DNA of 64,000 nucleotides from Chthoniobacteraceae bacterium (GTDB lineage: Bacteria > Verrucomicrobiota > Verrucomicrobiia > Chthoniobacterales > Chthoniobacteraceae). Made by a program: the position numbers and the translations under genes. Location: contig CANJNZ010000003.1 of the NCBI GenBank assembly GCA_947476045.1, forward strand, positions 44,931 to 108,930, written 5' to 3'. Below are positions 36,501 through 43,914 of the stretch, in pieces; position 1 is the stretch's first letter, and the number at the start of each line of letters is the position of its first letter. The notes beneath the pieces are model-generated. The model was not told the origin of the DNA. It saw only the letters and a program-made list of their open reading frames with translations, and searched no databases.

Positions 36501-37063
36501 TCCACAAGCCCCGCGACCGTTCGCACTACGAGCGTTTCGGCACTTACCACGCGACGTTTTATCGCGCCGTCGAAGCGACAAGCGTGACGCCATTTTCTCC
36601 GCGTGCGCTCGACCGCGCGCTCGCCGCTGCGCTGGTCGCGCTTTGCCGGCAGGGCCGCGCGGAACTGACGCCCGCGCTCGGCGCGAGTGAGATTTTGCGA
36701 ATGCGAACGCAACTCACGGATTTCGCCCTACGATTCGCAGCGCGTGCGGAGAATCACCGCAACGATTGGGCGAACGCCGCCGAGCGTCAGCTTCTCCGCG
36801 ACCATGTTTTGAATCGCGTGAACAGCCTGCTCGATGACTGGTTCACCATCGCGCAGGAATACGCGGCAACGAACACACGCCTCCAATATCAGCTGCACGA
36901 GGCAAGTCCCGCAAAGCGTCTGCTCTACGAATTCCTGCACCCAGACGTTCCTAACTTGAATGCGAAGCAGCGAAACTTCCGCGCGAACCGTTCGATGCGG
37001 GATGTTGAAACCAGCGTCGAGCTTGAGGTGAAACCGCTGCACGAATGGGGAGGCGGGAGATGA
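33569..37063 (+). CDS. drmA: DrmA, helicase-domain protein of DISARM
   Basis: ATG 33569 overlaps the previous stop. The 1164-residue product has Walker A FFPTGGGKTEAYLGL (near 465), a zinc-binding insert CPWCGTKFD...CVNHQCDF (about 592-632), a DExH-type motif IIQDELHLISGP (near 703), and helicase-C motifs ISVGLDIVRLG and IQATSRVGRD (about 932-962). This is the signature DISARM helicase with the insert family pattern. DrmA works with DrmB on incoming DNA and is present in both DISARM classes. Its N-terminus carries a long acidic-proline linker (EPAEDGSPAEAPPGEEAS). Codon bias is GC-rich like drmD, in contrast to the genes immediately upstream. Confidence 0.92.
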   Translation: MNTNPSAQNSTEMRTELVEALRLDLVGPDNTHAFAKELLPEPPSRWYLTGFLVPCDAPLAQKTDPTAEDEMDGADDSGASDDGVAPDRGAARRSILPSSLGVSVLVAAGVERVEAIVEWGDYVWESPDTEPAEDGSPAEAPPGEEASALVAEEPPASALKIPKGYRRDPREERVTFDLPAPGAKPKEFVVPKSGGLTLHVTVRAVTAMTTRLPAGTRSMSVFLVNRRPAQKHRYRSFAFQATLRLKCEKPFVPRPDLRGPTGGSLTDEWDEKVADLQYRDVFEYACGHGVAAEAPCGDGHCREVWTTWIPAAEVERVAPAPLGGIELKMEALGALTDGADAAAKLGGLVDQYRVWIGSQRGGLSGLETTQDKTARDLLGLAEFAADRIAAGIAALADPQVLEAFRIANRTMARAARQRDAAAKDVTPNAVDAPAWRPFQLAFILLTLRSIIEPTHNDRERVDLLFFPTGGGKTEAYLGLAAFTMVLRRLRHPGLRGAGMSVLMRYTLRLLTLDQLGRAATLICALELEREQSGGALGDWQFEIGLWVGSAATPNRMGHRGYEGPGKDATAYIKTQQFKRNSKRYPAPIPLENCPWCGTKFDANSFRLVPNDKNPLDLRVHCVNHQCDFAGDRPLPILSVDEPIYRRLPAFLIATVDKFAALPWTGPSGKLFGFVDSADKNGFYGPCDKQTGVALGGPLPPPELIIQDELHLISGPLGTIAGVYETAIDWLSSRQSGEHCLRPKIIASTATVRRADRQIRALFERQQVDIFPPPGPDRRDSFFAITVPSSKSPARLYVGVAAQGRSLKVVLLRASLALLSRGETLYAAAGGKKNHDNPADPYMTLLGYFNSLRELGGSRRIVEDEVSNRLAQYARRRRREPAEALFSDRQIAEPLELTSRVATNEVATAKRRLAERFDSGERVDVALATNMISVGLDIVRLGLMVVLGQPKTSAEYIQATSRVGRDPERPGLVVTLLNIHKPRDRSHYERFGTYHATFYRAVEATSVTPFSPRALDRALAAALVALCRQGRAELTPALGASEILRMRTQLTDFALRFAARAENHRNDWANAAERQLLRDHVLNRVNSLLDDWFTIAQEYAATNTRLQYQLHEASPAKRLLYEFLHPDVPNLNAKQRNFRANRSMRDVETSVELEVKPLHEWGGGR

Positions 37064-38853
37064 GCACTCCGAAGCTTCGCAGCAGTCAGGTCATCACGAC
37101 ATTCGGGCCAGGCTCGATGGTGGATTTGCCCGATGCTTCCGTGCTCATCGCCGGGCTGGATCACTGGAAGTATGAAGCGGGCCGCACGCCGCGCATCGAG
37201 GAACCGCGGCTCGTGCAGAAGCTGATGTTGCTGCTTGGTAAACCGGCGCTCGAACTTCGCCCGCCGCCGCCCGCCGCCGAGCAGGAGCACGGATTCCATC
37301 CGAACATTTGCGCGTGGCGTTTTCCGAACTGGTTCATCGTGCAGCACACCGTCATCACCAAGCTGGGCTTTCGCCGCCGTCGGTTGGTGCATGTGAATTC
37401 CCTCGATGGCGGAACCTGGCGCGATGAAACCCGGCAAAAACAGTCGGTCGTGCCCGTGCGTTTTGTCCGAGCCTGTCGTAAGGGCCATCTCGGCGACATC
37501 GAGTGGAAGGCGTTTGTTCATGGACACGGCGAACCATGCGGACGCGACCTGTGGATCGAGGAACGCGGGACGACCGGCGACTTGAACGAAGTGTGGATCG
37601 TTTGCGACTGCGGCAAGGAACGCCCGATGAGTCAGGCTGCCCGCTGGGAATTGCGTGCGCTTGGTCACTGCGATGGGGCGCGTCCGTGGCTGGGAGCGGG
37701 CACCAAGGAATCATGTGGCGAAAACAATCGCCTGCTGATCCGCAGCGCGAGCAACGCTTACTTTCCTCAACTCATGTCGGTCATCTCGATTCCCGATACG
37801 CGCAGCGCGCTGGATGAAGTGATTCGCTCGCTCTGGGCCGACTTTCTCTCCGATGTCGAAACGCCCGAGGAACTCGCGAAAGTTCGCAAGAAACCGACGC
37901 CCGCGGTGAAGCTGCAAGGTCTCGACGATGCGGCGGTTCTTGCAGCGATGGCGCGGATTCGTGACGGGGGCGACGCCTCGCTGCGTCCGGTGAAGGAGGT
38001 CGAGTTTGAGGCGCTCGCCGATGCGCGGGATGAACTCGGCAGCGACACGCCCGAGGGAGATTTCTTTGCACGCGCACTGCCGCGCGAACGATGGGATGCC
38101 GAGTGGATGAAGGCTGTCGATCGTGTGGTGCTCGTTCATCGTCTGCGCGAGGTTGTCGCGCAGGTTGGTTTCACTCGATTCGAGGCCGCTGGGCCAGACA
38201 CGCAGGGAGAACTGGAGCTGGATGTTCAGCGAGCTGCGATTGGCGTTGATGCGTCGTGGGTGCCGGCGGTGGAAAATCGCGGAGAGGGCATCTTTCTTGT
38301 CTTCAATGCGGCAACGATCCAGCAGTGGAGCCAGCGCGATGCGGTGCGCAACAGGGCGCGTGCTCTCGATGCCGGTTTTGCGATTTGGAAAAAGGAACAC
38401 GAAGGCAGCAAACGAGAGTTTCCCGGAATTCCGTATTTTCTCCTTCACTCCATCTCGCATCTGCTGCTGACCGCCATCTCGCTGGAATGTGGCTATCCCG
38501 CCTCGTCGCTCCGCGAGCGCATTTACGCCGCACCAGGTCGCTACGGCATCCTCATCTACACCGGCTCGTCTGATGCAGAAGGCACGCTCGGCGGCCTTGT
38601 GCTCGCCGGCCGTGACATCCGTGAGCACTTCCGCCGCGCGCTGGAACTCGGGAAGCTCTGCTCGAATGATCCTGTCTGCGCGCATCATGTGCCTGTGGAT
38701 CACGACCATCAACCACTGCTCGGAAGCGCCTGCCACGGCTGTCTCCTCGTCGCGGAAACGTCGTGCGAGCAACGCAACGATTTCCTCGACCGCGCTTTTG
38801 TCGTTCCGACTGTGGAATCGCTGGGCGCGGAGTTCTTCACGGGGATCGTTTGA
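37060..38853 (+). CDS. drmB: DrmB, DUF1998 protein of DISARM
   Basis: The ATG at 37060 overlaps the drmA stop (ATGA); the track start 37045 is five codons too early. The 597-residue protein opens LRSSQVITTFGPGSMVDLP, the usual DrmB start, has zinc-ligand clusters ACRKGHLGDIEW...CGRDLW...CDCGKE (about 140-190), and ends in DUF1998: PYFLLHSISHLLLTAISLECGY (near 455) and a Cys/His cluster CHGCLLVAETSCEQRN (near 560). DrmB forms a complex with the DrmA helicase that engages DNA. Stop and the drmC start overlap (TGATG). Confidence 0.92.
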   Translation: MSTPKLRSSQVITTFGPGSMVDLPDASVLIAGLDHWKYEAGRTPRIEEPRLVQKLMLLLGKPALELRPPPPAAEQEHGFHPNICAWRFPNWFIVQHTVITKLGFRRRRLVHVNSLDGGTWRDETRQKQSVVPVRFVRACRKGHLGDIEWKAFVHGHGEPCGRDLWIEERGTTGDLNEVWIVCDCGKERPMSQAARWELRALGHCDGARPWLGAGTKESCGENNRLLIRSASNAYFPQLMSVISIPDTRSALDEVIRSLWADFLSDVETPEELAKVRKKPTPAVKLQGLDDAAVLAAMARIRDGGDASLRPVKEVEFEALADARDELGSDTPEGDFFARALPRERWDAEWMKAVDRVVLVHRLREVVAQVGFTRFEAAGPDTQGELELDVQRAAIGVDASWVPAVENRGEGIFLVFNAATIQQWSQRDAVRNRARALDAGFAIWKKEHEGSKREFPGIPYFLLHSISHLLLTAISLECGYPASSLRERIYAAPGRYGILIYTGSSDAEGTLGGLVLAGRDIREHFRRALELGKLCSNDPVCAHHVPVDHDHQPLLGSACHGCLLVAETSCEQRNDFLDRAFVVPTVESLGAEFFTGIV

Positions 38854-39644
38854 TGTTCGAGCCGCTCACAGAACTGCCGACGGCCGCGCTCAAATCGCTT
38901 GCGTCGTCGTTACGGCAGGGTGTTCTCGCGCGTGGCTCAAGCGATGCGGCGCTCAATCAAATAGCCGGGCCTCTCGCGGCAAGGGTGTGCGTCTGTCTGG
39001 ATGGGCTGGCTGCGCAAGGACTGACACCTGTTCAGACATCGCTGATCGTCGAAGCAGTGCTCGCGGAGCGCGTCAACGCTCCGGATCTTGCTGCGTTGTT
39101 CGATGTGGTTCTTTCCGGCCCCGAAATTTCCGGCGCGCCTACTGCCGATACCGGCGCCGCCATTGTCGGGTTGATTCAGGAAGCCCAACACGAGGTCGTG
39201 CTTGTCACCTATGTCTTGCACAACACGGAACAGATTTTCGGAGAAGTCGTGCAACGCTTGAAGCACTGCCCCAATCTCGCGGTGAAACTGTTCGTCCATA
39301 TCGCGCGACCGACAGGCGATACATCGCTGGAGAGCGAAATTGTGCGTCGCTTTGCAGCCGATTTCCGCAAACGTCATTGGCCTTGGTCAAATCCACCGAG
39401 CCTCTATTTCGATCCTCGTGGCTTGGCACAATCTGCCACCGAGCGGGCGAGTCTTCACGCAAAATGCGTCGTCGTTGATCGGCGCGCGGCACTCATCACC
39501 TCCGCAAATTTCACCGAAGCTGCGCGCACCAAGAACATCGAACTCGGCATAGTGACGCGGCACCCGCCCCTCGCACGACGGATAGCTGAACACTTCGACG
39601 CGTTGGTTGCAGCAGGCACACTGGAACAATGTGTTTTGTCCTGA
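38853..39644 (+). CDS. drmC: DrmC, phospholipase D-like nuclease of DISARM
   Basis: ATG 38853 lies in the TGATG overlap with drmB; the track's 38763 start is an in-frame extension inside drmB. The 263-residue product has one HKD motif, SLHAKCVVVDRRAALITSANFTEAA (H-x-K-x4-D, near 202), which defines the PLD superfamily; such single-HKD nucleases act as dimers. DrmC is the PLD member of DISARM, reported as partly dispensable in a class 2 system. It is the last gene of the locus; the next gene lies on the opposite strand after 47 nt. Confidence 0.9.
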   Translation: MFEPLTELPTAALKSLASSLRQGVLARGSSDAALNQIAGPLAARVCVCLDGLAAQGLTPVQTSLIVEAVLAERVNAPDLAALFDVVLSGPEISGAPTADTGAAIVGLIQEAQHEVVLVTYVLHNTEQIFGEVVQRLKHCPNLAVKLFVHIARPTGDTSLESEIVRRFAADFRKRHWPWSNPPSLYFDPRGLAQSATERASLHAKCVVVDRRAALITSANFTEAARTKNIELGIVTRHPPLARRIAEHFDALVAAGTLEQCVLS

Positions 39645-39691
39645 CGGTTCCGATTAAGGCTGCCCATTCTGCAACCACGTTAGGCGTGATA

Positions 39692-39898
39692 TCAGATGAG
39701 CCGCGCGTTGGTGAACATCCTGCGGGCCTCGACGAGGGTGTAGCCCATGTTTGTGAGGAAGCGCAGCACCTCGGAATTGTCAGCACAGATAGGCACGGAG
39801 GGATCAGGTCGATGGGAGAGCAGCGGCATATTCACCATGGCATCGTATCCGGGGAATCTGCGGATGAACTTCTGCTTTTGGTGCCTGGATCGTTTCAC
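39692..39898 (-). CDS. Small unknown protein downstream of DISARM
   Basis: The GTG start at 39898 yields 68 residues beginning with a basic stretch (KRSRHQKQKFIRRFP) and ending in a helical segment (NSEVLRFLTNMGYTLVEARRMF). The C-terminal half has coherent amphipathic character, unlike the overlapping frames. It converges on drmC with a 47-nt gap. No family recognised and no Shine-Dalgarno; the internal ATG of MVNMPLLSHRP is an alternative start. Confidence 0.35.
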   Translation of the reverse strand: MKRSRHQKQKFIRRFPGYDAMVNMPLLSHRPDPSVPICADNSEVLRFLTNMGYTLVEARRMFTNARLI

Positions 39899-39997
39899 GG
39901 TTTTGGTTTTCTGATGGGTTTGCTCACAGCAGTAAACGCCTTTGCACCCTTACCATTTTGAAGCAGGGCGGTGGTTTCTGCACCCTCTCTGCACCGC

Positions 39998-40159
39998 ATG
40001 AAAATAGTATCAGAATATCGCATTAATACGCTGGAACAACTCCTCGCCCGGTTGAAATGCCGGATGAGCGACATCTTTAACAATTCTAGGCGTTTCACCC
40101 AGAGAGAACTTGTTCGGCTATCGGCCACGAACATTGCGCTCGCACTGGAGGGTGTCTAA
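39998..40159 (+). CDS. Small helical protein upstream of the clamp-like gene
   Basis: The 53-residue frame starts at ATG 39998 (MKIVSEYRINTLEQLLARLK) and is fully helical and basic. It ends 14 nt before the clamp-like gene, so the two may form an operon. The track's upstream start 39971 adds residues without support, and the antisense ORF 39895..40134 is less protein-like. Below the usual size for confident calling; family unknown. Confidence 0.35.
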   Translation: MKIVSEYRINTLEQLLARLKCRMSDIFNNSRRFTQRELVRLSATNIALALEGV

Positions 40160-40173
40160 TTTTCGGGTGCCAT

Positions 40174-40662
40174 ATGAAATTCACCATCGAGAAAAAAGCC
40201 CTGACCCGGCTGTTGAGAGCGATTGGCAGCGATCCTGCAAAAAAGTCGCACGATTCCGTTCTCCGACTGGCCGCACAGGACGGACAAATTATTCTCAACG
40301 CTTACGAAACCGAAGCGGGTTGCGAAGCCCTTGTGCTCGAAGAAGGTGTCTGTTTCTTCCGCATAGATCAGTTCCTCCCTATCGTGCGCAGCTACAAGTC
40401 GGCAAAAAATCTCACCATCGAAGTCACGCCCGACGGCATCCAAATCGGCAACACGAAAATCGGTCGAGAGCACTGGGAGGTGTCGCTTTTCGATAACCCT
40501 CGCACCGCGCCGATTACTGTTCCGAATCTTGAAAAAAGGTTGAATCAGTTGGCGGCAAAAGAAATAGCCGAAGCCCAGCCAATACCATTTTTTAACTCAG
40601 AAACAGCGGCGGAGACGTGGTTCACTGCTTCATTTTGGAAAACGCCGTGTGCGTCGGATTGA
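40174..40662 (+). CDS. Single-domain protein resembling a DNA polymerase sliding-clamp domain
   Basis: The 162-residue product starts MKFTIEKKALTRLLRAI, the way DnaN (beta clamp) begins, followed by strands SVLRLAAQDGQIILNAYET and ALVLEEGVCFFRIDQFLPIV, then LTIEVTPDGIQIGNTKI. This strand-helix order matches one clamp domain. A true DnaN has three such domains and about 370 residues, so this is not the replicative clamp. It could be a standalone clamp-like protein or a decoy or loader partner. The call is by pattern only. It sits just outside the DISARM locus, after a 53-residue helical gene, and converges with the TPR gene. Confidence 0.45.
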   Translation: MKFTIEKKALTRLLRAIGSDPAKKSHDSVLRLAAQDGQIILNAYETEAGCEALVLEEGVCFFRIDQFLPIVRSYKSAKNLTIEVTPDGIQIGNTKIGREHWEVSLFDNPRTAPITVPNLEKRLNQLAAKEIAEAQPIPFFNSETAAETWFTASFWKTPCASD

Positions 40663-40674
40663 AGACGCGAGCAA

Positions 40675-42072
40675 CTATGAGGTTTCCACTGCCGCCCCTG
40701 AAAGCAGAGTTCCGTTTTCTTCCAATAGATGTCCGCCGAGATCCGGTTGTCCCCGGAAGTCGCGGATTGGATAATTGGAACAGGGCTGCCCGCAATCCAA
40801 GCTCTCCTTCAATCGCAGCCACATTTTGTAGTGCTGGGCAGATACAGGCGCATGAGCCAGCAAAGTGGTTGCGATGTCCTTCCAGCCTTGACGCAGGGCC
40901 ATCCCGGCGGCGTTGAGGAAATAGGCTGCATCCTGCGGACTTTGGTCGCAGGCGCTCAGGAGGCATGCGAGTCCCTCTTTCGGTTGCCCTAGGTTTTCGA
41001 GGCAATGTCCCCGGATTTGCGTCAAGAGCGGGTGAGTGCGCCAGCAATCAGGAAGTGAATCGAGGATCTCCAGCGCGGTTTCAGGATCGCTTTTGTGAAG
41101 CAGGTGAGCGTGGCTCTGTTTCGAGAAGAAGTTTCGGTCTGAATCAATCATCCGCGAACATTCTTCAATCAGCGGAGCGAGTTCTTTGAGCGCTGCAAAA
41201 TCCCTGATTCGATACGGGTCGTTTGCCAGCGCCCACATGACGTGATGACGCACTGCACACAAGTCTCCGCGCTGCCATGTGGCCAGTGCGTATTGTGGCT
41301 GGGCATTGAGCACATGGTCCCACGCTATGCGGCGCGCACAATCGAAGTTATGCTGATTTGAAAACACTTCGCTTCGCGCCCAATTTTCAAACTGTTCGGC
41401 GAGTTTTGAAAAGGCCGGTGCTTTGCGGTAGTCGAGCACATAGGCTTCCCCATCGAGATCGAAACGCATGACGGCGCGCAGTTCGTCCGGCAAAGCGCTG
41501 TAATTGGCGGGATCGAGGGTCCATTTTGTGCCCGGCTCAGGCCGCCATTCACGCAGCGTATCGAACTCGCTCTCGTTGAGCCGGTGCGCTGTCTCCAATT
41601 CAAAATCCCCCTCAGCAAGTTTTGCCCACAGCATTTTGATGTCGCCATCGGTCCACGTCTTTTCCCTGTCGGAGCGAAAGGCCGGAAGGCTGATCAGCAG
41701 GTGGCGCACAGCCTCGTCGCTGTCACCCGCAGCCGAGAGAAAACATGCGAGTTGATAGGTTTTCCAAGAATTGCGCCTGTCTTCCCCCAATCTGATCAAC
41801 AAGGATGCGGCTTCCGAGGATTGCCCAAGATGGCGCAGTGCGAGAGCCGTGTGTTCATAGAGATGTGGGCACTCGAAGCCGCGCGCCAGAAGCTCTTTTC
41901 CGAGCGAGGCGGCGAGAGGGAAATTCGCTTCTTTGTAAGCGAGCTCTACGAGCAATGGGCGGAAAACCTCTTCATTGTAATCCGTGCGGAGGGCTTCCAG
42001 CACCAGTTCGCGGGCTTCTTCGATCATGCCAAGCGCTACATAGGCGTGGCTTTGTTCCAATAGGCTGTTCAT
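40675..42072 (-). CDS. TPR-repeat protein
   Basis: This 465-residue cytosolic protein consists of helical pairs typical of TPR repeats: AYVALGMIEEARELVLEAL, HLYEHTALALRHLGQSSEAAS, and TYQLACFLSAAGDSDEAV at the N-terminus, and HAHLLHKSDPETALEILDSL, LTQIRGHCLENLGQPKEGL and AAYFLNAAGMALRQGWKDIA in the C-terminal half. No enzymatic domain. The ATG at 42072 overlaps the stop of the upstream zinc-binding gene, yet a complete copy of the recurring promoter element (CTGACG, 17 bp, TAGAGG) lies 6 nt before it, inside the 3' end of that gene. It can therefore be transcribed separately. Probably a protein-protein interaction scaffold. Confidence 0.75.
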   Translation of the reverse strand: MNSLLEQSHAYVALGMIEEARELVLEALRTDYNEEVFRPLLVELAYKEANFPLAASLGKELLARGFECPHLYEHTALALRHLGQSSEAASLLIRLGEDRRNSWKTYQLACFLSAAGDSDEAVRHLLISLPAFRSDREKTWTDGDIKMLWAKLAEGDFELETAHRLNESEFDTLREWRPEPGTKWTLDPANYSALPDELRAVMRFDLDGEAYVLDYRKAPAFSKLAEQFENWARSEVFSNQHNFDCARRIAWDHVLNAQPQYALATWQRGDLCAVRHHVMWALANDPYRIRDFAALKELAPLIEECSRMIDSDRNFFSKQSHAHLLHKSDPETALEILDSLPDCWRTHPLLTQIRGHCLENLGQPKEGLACLLSACDQSPQDAAYFLNAAGMALRQGWKDIATTLLAHAPVSAQHYKMWLRLKESLDCGQPCSNYPIRDFRGQPDLGGHLLEENGTLLSGAAVETS

Positions 42073-42668
42073 ATTAAGCCTCTACGGAGGCCACCTGTTT
42101 CCGTCAGCGGATTTTCCTGAGTATCTTCATCGAGCCAGCGCAGGCACAAACGCCGCCGAATCGCAGGGTCCGGCGTGAGCGACATCCAATCGCGCTCTTC
42201 TACCGTGGCTGGATTGGCTATAAAGAAGTCAAGTTCGTGCGCGCCGCAGTAACCATCGCCTACGACGACACAGTCCTCACCGAATGAATACCATAGCGAA
42301 CGCAGTTCTTCGGCTGAGCATCCGGGCGAACGCTGCTCTTCGAGCGAATCGCGAGTGCGCCGTCTGGCATACTCACGAGCCAGTTCACGCGTAGCAAAGC
42401 CGTCCACTTCGATCTCTTCCTCCTCGTCCATGTAGTGGAACATATCGAGAACACGGACATAAAAGTTTCCAGGGCGCCACTTGGGCTTTGCCGCCTCGGC
42501 AGCGGCATAAGCGGCAATTGCTGCATCCAACATCGCGCAGTCCGTCGGCGCGAAGTTCCGCCGGCAATAAAGGCAGTCGGTGCGTATCCTCGGGCGCACT
42601 TTTTTTACATCAAATGCGCGTGAGCAGAAGATGCATTCGACATGCTCCAACTCGCCGGGCGCATTCAT
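42069..42668 (-). CDS. Unknown zinc-binding protein
   Basis: Start ATG 42668 overlaps the TGA of the phosphoesterase gene (ATGA), so the longer track start (42710) is unlikely. The 199-residue product has two CxxC knuckles, VECIFCSRAF and TDCLYCRRNF (residues about 10-36), which should bind one zinc near the N-terminus. An acidic helical region (MDEEEEIEVDGFATRELAREYA) and a mixed C-terminal domain follow. The tail ENPLTETGGLRRGLI is encoded by the promoter element of the next gene rather than by constraint on the protein. Operon partner of the phosphoesterase; function unknown. Confidence 0.6.
   Translation of the reverse strand: MNAPGELEHVECIFCSRAFDVKKVRPRIRTDCLYCRRNFAPTDCAMLDAAIAAYAAAEAAKPKWRPGNFYVRVLDMFHYMDEEEEIEVDGFATRELAREYARRRTRDSLEEQRSPGCSAEELRSLWYSFGEDCVVVGDGYCGAHELDFFIANPATVEERDWMSLTPDPAIRRRLCLRWLDEDTQENPLTETGGLRRGLI
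42079..42110 (-). promoter_or_regulatory. Recurring promoter element, copy 1 (TPR gene)
   Basis: On the minus strand: AAAATCCGCTGACG, with -35-like CTGACG at 42102-42107, a 17-bp spacer ending CG, -10-like TAGAGG at 42079-42084, then 6 nt to the ATG at 42072. It overlaps the codons for the C-terminal ENPLTETGG of the gene upstream. Confidence 0.65.
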
Positions 42669-43714
42669 GATGCCGCCTCCCCGATTCCAAGCGGCTTTGA
42701 TTCCACCCACGCGAATTTTTCGAGATTCACTTCGCTTTCACCATCCCAGCGGTAGGCGGCAAGCAGACCGCCGGTCTTGCTCGCGACGCTGTAATCCACG
42801 CACACCGCATTCTTCGCGAGCAGGCTCGGCGCAGCGGGCGGTAGCCAGTAGTGACCGAAGACCACCAGCGGCTCATCTTCCGCGTAGTGTGAAAGTCCAG
42901 CGAGCAACTCGGCAGGAACTTCGATGGGAGGCGGCTCTTCGCTCGCTGGAAAAACCAGTTCTCGATACGTGACGCTTTCCCTATGACGGAGACCGAACCA
43001 TCGCGCACGGATGTCCTCGTGAGCGTGCCCCTCTTTATCGGTGAAATCGATGCCTGTCGGCAACAGGGTTTCGGGTCCGTTGAGCAGTGTTTTTACGGCG
43101 GCGTTCTCCGGGGTGCCTTCCGTGCTGGCCGCGAGAAGGAATGCGTCATCCGCAAAGCGACGCTCGCCTACCGTTGCCGTTGCCTTTTTGCACCAGGCCG
43201 CGTGGACAATGCGCACTCCACCGAGGTCGAGATAAAGCGGCACCGTCTTGAACCATGCGAGCCAGTCTTTCCACTCTTCGGGGTGGGGAACGGCAATTTG
43301 TTCCAGCGTGGCGCTGTGTTGCTTTTCGTTTTTGGCAGTGTGCGGGCGAAGCGGGGCTCCATCAGGGCCGCAGGTGTGGTAGCGCAGAGCGTTCCACTCG
43401 TGATTGCCGAGCACCGCAAATGCGTTGCCGCTGTCGGTCATTGCCCGGACAGTTTTCAGCGTTTCGAGAATCTTTGGACCGCGATCTATGAAGTCGCCGA
43501 CGAAAATCACCTTTCGATCCGCAGGATGCCGCCAGATTCCATTGACCTTTTCGTAGTCGAGTTTGTGAAGCAGGGCGTCGAGCGCATCCGCGTGTCCGTG
43601 GATGTCTCCGATGATGTCGTATTTGGTGTGGTTTGTTTTCATAAATTCTGTGCGGCACTCGGTGCCCGCAATCCTGCCACCGGCGTTTTTTGGAGCCTCG
43701 GGTCGAGTGTTCAT
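42665..43714 (-). CDS. Metallophosphoesterase (PrpE/ApaH-like)
   Basis: Calcineurin-type motifs are all present: YDIIGDIHGHADALDALL (D-x-H), GDFIDRGPKI (G-D-x-x-D-R-G) and GNHEW, followed by FGHYWLP with a later metal-ligand His. Enzymes of this group hydrolyse phosphoesters such as diadenosine polyphosphates or phosphoproteins in the cytosol. The start used is ATG 43714 (MNTRPEAPKNAGG), 10 nt downstream of a copy of the recurring promoter element; ATG 43642 (MKTNHTKYD), nearer the domain, is the alternative. The track's 43843 start would run through the promoter. The stop overlaps the start of the zinc-binding gene. Confidence 0.85.
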   Translation of the reverse strand: MNTRPEAPKNAGGRIAGTECRTEFMKTNHTKYDIIGDIHGHADALDALLHKLDYEKVNGIWRHPADRKVIFVGDFIDRGPKILETLKTVRAMTDSGNAFAVLGNHEWNALRYHTCGPDGAPLRPHTAKNEKQHSATLEQIAVPHPEEWKDWLAWFKTVPLYLDLGGVRIVHAAWCKKATATVGERRFADDAFLLAASTEGTPENAAVKTLLNGPETLLPTGIDFTDKEGHAHEDIRARWFGLRHRESVTYRELVFPASEEPPPIEVPAELLAGLSHYAEDEPLVVFGHYWLPPAAPSLLAKNAVCVDYSVASKTGGLLAAYRWDGESEVNLEKFAWVESKPLGIGEAAS

Positions 43715-43724
43715 CTGCAATATA

Positions 43725-43756
43725 CCCTTACGTTTTGGGTGCCGTGGCGTCAGCGG
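43725..43756 (-). promoter_or_regulatory. Recurring promoter element, copy 2 (phosphoesterase)
   Basis: Minus strand: AACCCGCTGACG with CTGACG at 43748-43753, exactly 17 bp ending CG, -10-like TAAGGG at 43725-43730, and 10 nt to the ATG at 43714. Confidence 0.6.
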
Positions 43757-43883
43757 GTTCCTGCAAGCAGGGAGAGGTTTTTCCGGGATGTGAAAACCTG
43801 CGCCGGCGTCTGGCTTGTTGCGGTTTGGTTTTCTTTCTTTCATGCCGCGAAACTAGCCGGCGTCTGAAAACTTGCAAAGTGTT

Positions 43884-43914
43884 ATGACTGTATATAGCCT
43901 TACTGCACAGTCAT
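43884..43914. promoter_or_regulatory. Inverted repeat at the LysR gene start
   Basis: ATGACTGT and ACAGTCAT form 8-bp perfect arms around a 15-nt centre containing a TATATA box. The repeat spans the proposed start codon at 43913. T-N11-A-type dyads are usual LysR binding sites, so this may be the autoregulatory operator. Confidence 0.4.

Noticed and set aside
39895-40134. Minus-strand ORF of 79 codons
   Set aside because: Overlaps the more protein-like 53-residue plus-strand gene and lacks any domain or ribosome site.
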